Made by a program: the position numbers and the translations under genes. A stretch of 64,000 bases of DNA, from the NCBI RefSeq assembly GCF_041262525.1, contig NZ_JBGCCK010000030.1, positions 15,043 to 79,042 of the forward strand. Reading direction: 5' to 3'. Below are positions 58,326 to 64,000 of this stretch, piece by piece (within the stretch, counting starts at the first letter, position 1; each line of letters opens with the position of its first letter). Below the pieces are notes generated by a model. That model searched no databases and had not been told where the DNA came from. It saw only the letters and a program-made list of their open reading frames with translations. This stretch comes from Streptacidiphilus sp041262525. Lineage in GTDB: Bacteria > Actinomycetota > Actinomycetes > Streptomycetales > Streptomycetaceae.

Positions 58326-59069
58326 TTGCCGTTCACCAGGCCTGTGTACGCTCCAGACATGCCCTCCGAGCAGTCGATCGCCACCGTCGCGCCGCCCAGG
58401 CCCGCGCGTCGGTCGCGTGCGCCACGGGGTTCGCTGAGCGCTGAGCTGATCATCGATCACGCGCTCCGCCTGATGGACGAGCGGGGCCTGGAAGCCTTCT
58501 CGATGCGTGCACTCGCCGAGGACCTCGGCGTCGGCACGATGGCTCTGTACACCTACTTCCGCGGCAAGGACGAGCTCTTCCGCGCCGCGCGGGACCGCGT
58601 CCTCGCCGCGTACACGCCGCCGAGCACGGAGGGGACCTGGGACCAGCAGCTCCGGGCCGCCTGCCTCGCTGTGCACGAACTCTTCACCGGCCGCCCGGCC
58701 GTGCTGCGGCTGCTGGCCGAGTCGACGGGGCAGGATGACTTCGTCGACGTGGCGACCTCGTCGATGGACCGGATGCTCGGCCTGCTCCGCGAGGGCGGGC
58801 TCAACCGCGAGGACGCGGCGCGCGCGTACGGCACGATCTCGCGCTTCACCATCGGCTCGGCGCTCCGCGAGATCCGCGTCTGCGCCCGGCCCGAAGCGCT
58901 TGAGCTCTTCCGCAGCCGCATCGCGGCCCTTCCGGCCGAGCTCTACCCCCACCTCGCCGACCTGGGCCCCGAGGTCCTCGCCAACGCGGAGGACAGTCCC
59001 GGCCAGTACGAATACGGCCTCGATCTCATCCTTTCCGGTCTCCGTCACCTCCCTTCCCGCGACAGCTGA
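58326..59069 (+). CDS. TetR-family transcriptional regulator
   Basis: 247 aa from TTG 58326, which has GAGGAG at a good distance; ATG 58359 (no Shine-Dalgarno) is the alternative. N-terminal TetR HTH: IDHALRLMDERGLEAFSMRA, LAEDLGVGTMALYTYFRGKD, ELFRAARDRVLAAY. The C-terminal ligand domain is of the TetR_C (TetR/AcrR) type, with ELFTGRPAVLRLLAESTGQD. It is divergent from the Fe-S nuclease operon across ~360 bp holding the interleaved palindrome, so it may control that operon, itself, or both. Confidence 0.88.
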   Translation: MPFTRPVYAPDMPSEQSIATVAPPRPARRSRAPRGSLSAELIIDHALRLMDERGLEAFSMRALAEDLGVGTMALYTYFRGKDELFRAARDRVLAAYTPPSTEGTWDQQLRAACLAVHELFTGRPAVLRLLAESTGQDDFVDVATSSMDRMLGLLREGGLNREDAARAYGTISRFTIGSALREIRVCARPEALELFRSRIAALPAELYPHLADLGPEVLANAEDSPGQYEYGLDLILSGLRHLPSRDS

Positions 59070-59173
59070 GCTGTGCGCCCCTCGCGCGCTGGAGGGGCTC
59101 GGCGGCGGGGTGGGGGACAGTCAGGGATCATGGGGGAGTCCGGGGCCGCTGCCACGATGCTTGGAGGACTCTC

Positions 59174-59812
59174 ATGCCCGCGCGGATTCTGCTGGTCCGG
59201 CACGGTGAGACCGGTTGGTCGGCCACCGGCCGGCACACCGGACGCACCGACGTGCCGCTGACGGACGAGGGCCGTGAGATGGGCCGGAGGCTCGCCGCGC
59301 GTCTCGCCGCTGAGCCGTGGGAGGGGCTGCCCGAGGCGGAGGTGCTCACCAGCCCGCTGTCCCGGGCCCGCGAGACCGCCGAGCTCGCCGGATTCGCGGA
59401 CCGGCTCATTACCGACGAGCGGCTGCTGGAGTGGGACTACGGCCAGTACGAAGGGCTGACCGGCCCGGAGATCCGCGCCGAGGCACACCCGGGCTGGCTG
59501 ATCTGGCGCGATGGAGTGCCCGGCGGCGAGAAGCTCGGCGAGGTCTGCGAGCGGGTGGACGACTTCCTCGCCGACGTCGACGCGCGCGCGGGCGTTCCCG
59601 ACCCGGACACCACGGTGATGCACGCCGCCGACCGCGATCTCGTCGTCTTCGCCCACGGCCATCTGCTGCGCATCCTCACCGCGCGCTGGCTCGGGATGCC
59701 GCCGGAGTACGGTCAGCGCTTCAAGCTGGGACCGGCCACCCTCTCCGTGCTGACCTGGGAGTACGGGGCGCGCGCCGTCGAGCGCTGGAACGACGCCGCG
59801 CACCTCGCCTGA
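59174..59812 (+). CDS. Histidine phosphatase-family (phosphoglycerate mutase-like) protein
   Basis: 212 aa from ATG 59174 behind TTGGAGGAC. Catalytic RHGE at 9-12 (LLVRHGETGWSATGRHTGRT), the second Arg in TSPLSRARETAELAG, the acid Glu in LLEWDYGQYEGLTG, and the second His in VVFAHGHLLRILTARWLG. All active-site residues are present. It could be a phosphoglycerate mutase-like or small-molecule phosphatase; the short length and no extra domain argue against the glycolytic enzyme. Confidence 0.92.
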   Translation: MPARILLVRHGETGWSATGRHTGRTDVPLTDEGREMGRRLAARLAAEPWEGLPEAEVLTSPLSRARETAELAGFADRLITDERLLEWDYGQYEGLTGPEIRAEAHPGWLIWRDGVPGGEKLGEVCERVDDFLADVDARAGVPDPDTTVMHAADRDLVVFAHGHLLRILTARWLGMPPEYGQRFKLGPATLSVLTWEYGARAVERWNDAAHLA

Positions 59813-59827
59813 GCCTCATCCGGCCGG

Positions 59828-60286
59828 TCACCCCTCCAGGAACTTCTCCAGCGCCTCGACCACGAGCTTGTGGTCGGCCAGCTGCCGCAGTCCGGAGACC
59901 GCCACCGTGCCCACCAGGCCGGCGTCCACGACCACAACGGGGAACGCGCCGCCGTGCGCGGCATAGCGGTCCGGGTCCAGTCGCGACTTCTCCTCGAAGC
60001 TGCTGCCCTGTTCCCGGAATCGCTGGCCGACCAGGTACGAGCTCGCGCCGTAGCGCCGCACGACGCGGATCTTCCGCTCGATCCAGGCGTCGTTGTCCGC
60101 GCTGGTGCCCGGCAGGGCGCAGTGGAAGAGCTGCTGGTCGCCGCGGCGCACGTCGACGGTCACCGGGAGTTCGCGCTCCCGGGCCAGGTCGACCAGCAGG
60201 CAGCCGAGACGCCAGGCGTCCTCGTTGGTGAAGCGGGCGAACTGCAGGCGGCTCTCCTGCTCGACGAGCTCGGCGGTGGTCGTCAC
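59828..60286 (-). CDS. Heme-degrading-domain (UPF0303/HbpS-like) protein
   Basis: 152 aa from GTG 60286 (GTGA overlap with the upstream oxidoreductase stop). The UPF0303/Haem_degrading fold shows QFARFTNEDAWRLGCLLVDL, RELPVTVDVRRGDQQLFHCA, RYGASSYLVGQRFREQG and the conserved GGAFPVVVVDAGLVGTVAVS. Members are related to GlcG/HbpS; the heme-degrading label is a family name and not proof of activity here. Coupling to the Gfo/Idh/MocA gene implies joint use. Confidence 0.88.
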   Translation of the reverse strand: MTTTAELVEQESRLQFARFTNEDAWRLGCLLVDLARERELPVTVDVRRGDQQLFHCALPGTSADNDAWIERKIRVVRRYGASSYLVGQRFREQGSSFEEKSRLDPDRYAAHGGAFPVVVVDAGLVGTVAVSGLRQLADHKLVVEALEKFLEG

Positions 60287-61350
60287 AGCGCGACCGTCCG
60301 GCCCTCGGCCGCGGAGCGGCGCGCCGCCTCCAGCACGGTGAGCGCGGCCACCGCGTCGCGGGGTTCGACCGGTGCCGCCGCGCGTCCGTGCAGCGCCTCG
60401 ACGATGCCCGCGTAGTAGTCCTGGTATGCGCCGGGAAGAGTCGGGTGGGCGACGGAGTCGTCGACCGTGCCCAGGCGACCGAAGAGCGCTGCGGGTGTCT
60501 CGCCCCAGCCCTCGTCGGCGGGTGTGCGACCGGCGCGCAGGGCGTCCTCTTGGCCGTCGAGGCCGTAGCTGACGTAGCCGGCCTCGCTGCCCAGCACCCG
60601 GAAGCGCGGCCCGAGTTCGGCGGCGGTCGCGCTCATCCACAGGTGGGAGCGGGTTCCGTCGGCGTGGGTGAGGGCGAGGAAGGAGTCGTCGTCCGCCTGA
60701 GCTCCATCGCGGCGCACGTCGAGCTCGGCGTAGACGCTTGCGGCCGGGCCGAAGAGGGTCAGCGCCTGGTCGACCAGGTGGCTGCCCAGGTCGTAGAGGA
60801 GTCCGCCCGCCTCGGCCGGGTCGCCCAGCTCGCGCCAGCCGCCCTTGAGCACGGGCCGCCAGCGCTCGAACCGGGACTCGAAGCGCTGCACGCGGCCCAG
60901 TCGACCAGATCGGACCAGCTCGGCGACGGTGCGGAAGTCGCCGTCCCAGCGTCGGTTCTGAAAGACACTCAGCATCAGCCCGCGCTTCTCCGCGAGCGCG
61001 GCGAGCTCGGCGCCCTCGGCCGCCGTGGCGGCGAGCGGCTTGTCGACGACGACAGGGGTACCGGCCGTGAGCGCGGCGGTGGCGAGGGGAATGTGGGTCC
61101 GGTTCGGGGAGGCGACCACGACCAGATCCAGGCCGAGTGGCCACAGCTCCTCGACCGTGTCGAGCAGGCGCGCCTGCGGGTACCGGGCGGCGGCCTGGGC
61201 CTGTCGCTCGGGGTTGGCCGTGACGACGGCCGCCAGCTCCAGGCCGGGCGTCGTCGCGATCAGGGGTGCGTGGAACACCGCGCCGGCGATGCCGTAGCCG
61301 ATGAGACCTACGCGCAGGGGTGCGGGGCTGCTCTGTGTGCTGTTCGCCAT
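60283..61350 (-). CDS. Gfo/Idh/MocA-family NAD(P)-dependent oxidoreductase
   Basis: 355 aa from ATG 61350. Rossmann fold LRVGLIGYGIAGAVFHAPLI (GxGxxG at the N-terminus), DLVVVASPNRTHIPLATAAL, and the catalytic-region VVVDKPLAATAAEG (xKP motif). The C-terminal GFO_IDH_MocA_C sheet contains EAGGLLYDLGSHLVDQALTL. It resembles scyllo-inositol dehydrogenase/YvaA-like sugar dehydrogenases. It is divergent from the ROK regulator and probably under its control through the palindrome at 61359-61379. Forms an operon with the heme-degrading-domain gene. Confidence 0.92.
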   Translation of the reverse strand: MANSTQSSPAPLRVGLIGYGIAGAVFHAPLIATTPGLELAAVVTANPERQAQAAARYPQARLLDTVEELWPLGLDLVVVASPNRTHIPLATAALTAGTPVVVDKPLAATAAEGAELAALAEKRGLMLSVFQNRRWDGDFRTVAELVRSGRLGRVQRFESRFERWRPVLKGGWRELGDPAEAGGLLYDLGSHLVDQALTLFGPAASVYAELDVRRDGAQADDDSFLALTHADGTRSHLWMSATAAELGPRFRVLGSEAGYVSYGLDGQEDALRAGRTPADEGWGETPAALFGRLGTVDDSVAHPTLPGAYQDYYAGIVEALHGRAAAPVEPRDAVAALTVLEAARRSAAEGRTVAL

Positions 61351-61358
61351 GCCTCCAG

Positions 61359-61379
61359 TTAAACAACACTGTGGATTAA
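61359..61379. promoter_or_regulatory. Near-perfect 21-bp palindrome between oxidoreductase and ROK genes
   Basis: Dyad of the form TTAANCNACA-N-TGTNGNTTAA, with only positions 5/17 and 7/15 unpaired. It is AT-rich and lies 30-50 bp upstream of the ROK GTG and 9 bp before the oxidoreductase ATG on the other strand. It overlaps where the -35 of the ROK promoter (-10 CATAAT, 61395-61400) would lie. Probable ROK-family repressor operator. Confidence 0.75.
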
Positions 61380-61408
61380 GTGGCAAGCAACGCGCATAAT
61401 CTTGTCCT

Positions 61409-62533
61409 GTGCCGACTCCTTCCACACCCGCAGCTCGGGCAACCCCGGAGATCCCTGCCTCCGGAGCCGCCCGAGTGAGTCAGGCGGCCGGGGCGAACCT
61501 CTCCTCGTTGCGGGACCACAACGCGGCAGCCGTGCTGAGCCTGGTCCGGGCGGCGGGCGAAGTGGGCGTCAGCCGGGTCGAACTGGCTCGTGCGTCCGGC
61601 CTCACGGCGCAGGCCGTCAGCAAGATCGTGCATCGGCTGACCGAGGACGGCCTGCTGGCCGAGGCCGGGCGCGGCGTCTCCACCGGCGGCAAGCCGCGCA
61701 CGCTGCTCACCCTCGTGCCCCAGGCCCGCTGGGCCGTCGGCGCGCAGCTCGGCCGCGACACCCTGACTGTCCTCCGCGCCGACCTCGCCGGAGGCGTCGC
61801 CGCACCCCGCCGCATCCCGATCGAGCTGGCCGACTGGGGGCCGCAGCGGGTGCTGGACCTGCTTGCCGAGGAGGTCGGCCGCCTGCTGGCGGGCCTGCCC
61901 CGCGACCGCGTTCTCGGCATCGGCGTCGCCTCACCCGGCCCGCTCGACCAGCGGGCGGGCCTGCTCCACCAGGTGACCGGCGCACCCGCGTGGGACGGAT
62001 TGCGACTGGCCGAGGAGGTCACCGCGCGCGTCGGGCTGCCCGCGCTGATCGAGAAGGACAGCACTGCCGGTGTGCTGGGGGCGCTGGGCTCGCCGAACCG
62101 CGCCTTCGTCCACCTCGACCACGGACTCGGCGCCGGCCTCGTCCTCGGCGGCGCGGTCCAGCGCGGCGCCCGGACCAACGCGGGCGAGTTCGGCCACCAG
62201 ACGCTCGACCCGGCCGGTCCCCGGTGCCGCTGCGGAAGCAAGGGCTGCGTCGAGGCCGTCTGGGCGGCGGCCCCGACTCGGGAGGCTGCGGCCCGGGTGC
62301 TGGGCGAGGGCGTGGCCAATCTGGTCCGGCTGCTGGACCTGGACGAGGTGGTCCTCGGCGGCCGTGAGGTGGTGGCAGCGCCTGACGTCTACCTCCGGAC
62401 CGTCCGCGACGTGATCGCCGACCGGCTCCCCGACCCGGAGTGGCAGCGGGTCAGCGTCTCCGTCGCCCCGGCGGGGCCTGACGCGGTCGCGCTCGGCGCG
62501 GCCGGGCTGGTGCTGGGGCGGCTCTTCGGCTGA
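61409..62533 (+). CDS. ROK-family transcriptional regulator
   Basis: 374 aa. N-terminal winged HTH (LSLVRAAGEVGVSRVELARA, SGLTAQAVSKIVHRLTEDGL, then GRGVSTGGKPRTLLTL). The sugar-kinase-like domain has LGIGVASPGPLDQRAGLLHQ, LIEKDSTAGVLGAL and DHGLGAGLVLGGAVQRGART. The ROK zinc site is complete: the His of GEFGHQTLDP and the cysteines of CRCGSKGCVEA. GTG 61409 lies only 9 bp after a CATAAT -10-like box, suggesting a leaderless mRNA; GTG 61475 is an internal alternative. Most likely a sugar-responsive repressor of the divergent oxidoreductase pair. Confidence 0.93.
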   Translation: MPTPSTPAARATPEIPASGAARVSQAAGANLSSLRDHNAAAVLSLVRAAGEVGVSRVELARASGLTAQAVSKIVHRLTEDGLLAEAGRGVSTGGKPRTLLTLVPQARWAVGAQLGRDTLTVLRADLAGGVAAPRRIPIELADWGPQRVLDLLAEEVGRLLAGLPRDRVLGIGVASPGPLDQRAGLLHQVTGAPAWDGLRLAEEVTARVGLPALIEKDSTAGVLGALGSPNRAFVHLDHGLGAGLVLGGAVQRGARTNAGEFGHQTLDPAGPRCRCGSKGCVEAVWAAAPTREAAARVLGEGVANLVRLLDLDEVVLGGREVVAAPDVYLRTVRDVIADRLPDPEWQRVSVSVAPAGPDAVALGAAGLVLGRLFG

Positions 62534-62584
62534 GGCGCGGTGGAGCCGCGGGAGGTGCGGCCGGGGTCTGCGCCTGCGTCGCCA

Positions 62585-63906
62585 TCACGCACCGCTCGCC
62601 GGAGTGATGCTGCCGTTGATCAGGCGAAGCAGTTCCGCCGCGTCCTGGGTGCGGCCCACTTTCCCCAGGACCTCGGCCAGGGTGCGGCGCGCGCCCTGTA
62701 GGCGTTCGCCGTACGCCGCAGGCGTCCGGTCCGTGAGTCTGGCGAGTATCTCGACTGCCGTGGTAGCCGCCTCCAGCGCATGGGGCAGATCCTCGTCGCC
62801 CCTGGCCAGCGTCCAGGCTGTTGTCCACAGCGCCATGGCGAGGTCGGGTTCGTGAGCCTCGGGGTTAGCCTCGGCCAACCTGCGCTGAATGGCGGTGGCT
62901 TCTTCGATGGCGTCCAGGCTCTCCGCGTGCCGCCCCAGATCCCGGTACCGGTTCGAGAGGTTGTTCAATGACGAGGCGAGGTTGGGTTCGTGGGCGTCGG
63001 GGTTGGCCTCGGCCAGTTGTCGGTAGAGCGCGGTGGCCTCCTCGATCGCGGTCAGGCCCTCCGCCTGTCGCCCCACAGCCCCGTGCCGGATCGAGAGATT
63101 GTTGAGGGCCATGGCCAGGTTGGGTTCATAGGCGTCGGGATTGGCCTCGGCCAGTCGCCGGTAGAGCGGGGTGGCCTCCTCGATCGCGGTCAGGCCCTCC
63201 GCCTGTCGCCCCACAGCCCCGTATCGGATCGAGAGATTGTTGAGGGCCAAGGCGAGGTCGGGTTCGTAGGCGTCGGGATTGGCCTCGGCCAGTCGCCGGC
63301 AGACGGCGGTGGCCTCTTCGCTCGCTGCGAGGCCCTCCTCGCGCCGCCCTGCGTCCCCGTACCGGATCGAGAGGTTGTGCAGCGAGGAAGCGAGGGCGGG
63401 TTCGTAGGCGTCGGGGTTGGCCTCGGCCAACCTGCGGCGGATAGCGGTGGCCTCCTCGATCGTGGTCAGGCCCTCCGCTCGTCGTCCCACCTCTCCGTAG
63501 CCGACCGAGAGGTTGTTCAGCGATGTGGCCAGGTCGGGTTCGTGGGCGTCGGGGTTGGCCTCGGCCAACCTGCGGCGGATGGCGGTGGCCTCCTCGATCG
63601 TGGTCAGGCCCTCCGCTCGTCGTCCCAACCCCCCATATCGGTTCGAGAGGTTGATCAACGACGAAGCGAGGTCGGGTTCGTAGGCGTCGGGGTTGGTCGC
63701 GGTCAGTCGCCGGTAGATGGCGGTGGCCTCTTCGCTCGCGGCGAGGCCCTCCGCGCGCCGCCCTAGATCCCCGTACCGGACTGAGAGGTTGCTCAGCGAG
63801 GAAGCGAGGTCGGGTTCGTAGGCGTCGGGGTTGGCCTCGGCCAGCCTGCGGCGGATGGCGGTGGCCTCTTCGCTCGCGGCGAGGCCCTCCGCGCGCCGCC
63901 CTAGAT
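62585..63906 (-). pseudogene. Tetratricopeptide-repeat protein, 5' end removed by an insertion
   Basis: The open frame from 63906 to the stop at 62585 encodes eight near-identical 46-residue repeats (GRRAEGLTTIEEATAIRRRL, AEANPDAYEPDLASSLNNLS, then xRYG) and a C-terminal ~70-residue cap (ALEAATTAVEILARLTDRTP; RRTLAEVLGKVGRTQDAAEL). The type resembles TPR_10/TPR_12 arrays in actinobacterial signalling or CHAT/NB-ARC-type proteins. The first possible ATG inside is at 63658, but repeat homology continues upstream to 63906 and then stops abruptly. Sequence beyond belongs to another element. The N-terminal part of the gene must lie elsewhere, outside this window. Confidence 0.8.
62803..63906. repeat. 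138-bp tandem coding repeats, about eight units
   Basis: Units of exactly 138 bp (46 codons) cover 62803-63906. For instance, the block ending CCCTAGAT finishes at 63768 and again at 63906. Several units differ by only a few bases, indicating recent expansion or gene conversion. Confidence 0.85.
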
Positions 63907-64000
63907 GTATTGACCACGAGCGTTGTTGACGGTCCTGGGGGCTTGATCATGACGAAGACCTCCGGTGTGGTGGAGGTGTCTAGGCTTCACCGCACGCACG
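63907..64000 (+). mobile_element. Probable left end of an insertion sequence (continues beyond the window)
   Basis: At 63907 the TPR repeat unit (which elsewhere continues CCCCGTACCGG) changes suddenly to GTATTGACCACGAGCGTTG. A new gene starts 42 bp further on. The break in a perfectly periodic coding sequence marks an insertion boundary. The family and the other end cannot be seen. Confidence 0.6.
63949..64000 (+). CDS. Start of a putative transposase (partial)
   Basis: ATG 63949 follows a CTGGGGGC ribosome-site-like stretch and reads MTKTSGVVEVSRLHRTH to the window edge. Only 17 residues are visible, so the transposase call rests on position: just inside the sudden end of the TPR repeats and at a typical distance from an IS terminus. 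It could also be another gene after a rearrangement. Confidence 0.45.
   Translation, partial: MTKTSGVVEVSRLHRTH

Noticed and set aside
62803..63906. CRISPR-like regular repeats
   Set aside because: The 138-bp period is an in-frame TPR coding repeat without variable spacers.

Overview
The base composition, the GTG/TTG start codons, the density of overlapping stop/start codons, and families such as an HSP90/TPR operon, a PQQ-type Ser/Thr kinase, a decaprenyl-phosphate phosphoribosyltransferase-like UbiA protein and many TetR/MerR/ROK/NarL regulators point to a high-GC actinomycete. Streptomycetaceae (Streptomyces, Kitasatospora or Streptacidiphilus) is most likely. This is supported by two copies of the palindromic intergenic element familiar from streptomycete genomes (27106-27216 and 47257-47383). 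I see no CRISPR array, rRNA or replication origin. The window is chromosomal and mostly housekeeping or accessory metabolism, with several decayed genes.

Layout. 0-10 kb: a TrmB/LuxR-like regulator and a giant secreted subtilase, the wreck of a HigBA/RelE-type toxin-antitoxin pair fused to a hypothetical gene, two secreted proteins (one an Asp-box sialidase-like protein), and an APH-type kinase. 10-18 kb: a Bax-inhibitor-1 membrane protein and a tight three-gene operon, hypothetical / HSP90-type ATPase / 1023-aa TPR-like protein. 18-24 kb: a GT2 glycosyltransferase, a LuxR relic, a membrane protein + NarL-type two-component operon, and an acidic-repeat protein. 24-30 kb: a truncated ADP-ribosylglycohydrolase colliding with a metallo-beta-lactamase gene, an HD-DUF6508-like fusion, a MerR regulator, and an LLM monooxygenase/FMN-reductase pair behind two palindromic operators. 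30-44 kb: Ser/Thr kinase with a beta-propeller, crotonase, Tat-exported covalent-FAD cholesterol oxidase, APC permease, GH26-like hydrolase, dual GGDEF/EAL protein, OsmC, VOC and MFS proteins, and a PrmC-related methyltransferase.

45-51 kb: two almost identical tRNA-Lys(CTT) modules lie 6,035 bp apart and bracket chorismate mutase, a universal stress protein, a CDF transporter, the prenyltransferase/phosphodiester-glycosidase pair, a relic of nuoH and a P-loop kinase. 51-58 kb: PhzF, a Prim-Pol-like protein, a small hypothetical protein, and a translationally coupled three-gene operon. That operon encodes a RecB/Cas4-like Fe-S nuclease, an unknown protein and an SF1B helicase. Together these have the parts list of eukaryotic Dna2 split over separate genes, and this is my main candidate for an undescribed system. 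It is divergent from a TetR gene that has an elaborate interleaved palindrome in front of it. 59-64 kb: histidine phosphatase, a Gfo/Idh/MocA + heme-degrading-domain pair divergent from a ROK regulator across a near-perfect palindrome, and a 46-residue-repeat TPR gene cut at 63906/63907 by what looks like the end of an insertion sequence whose transposase begins at 63949 and runs out of the window.

All function calls come from reading motifs by eye; no database search was run.
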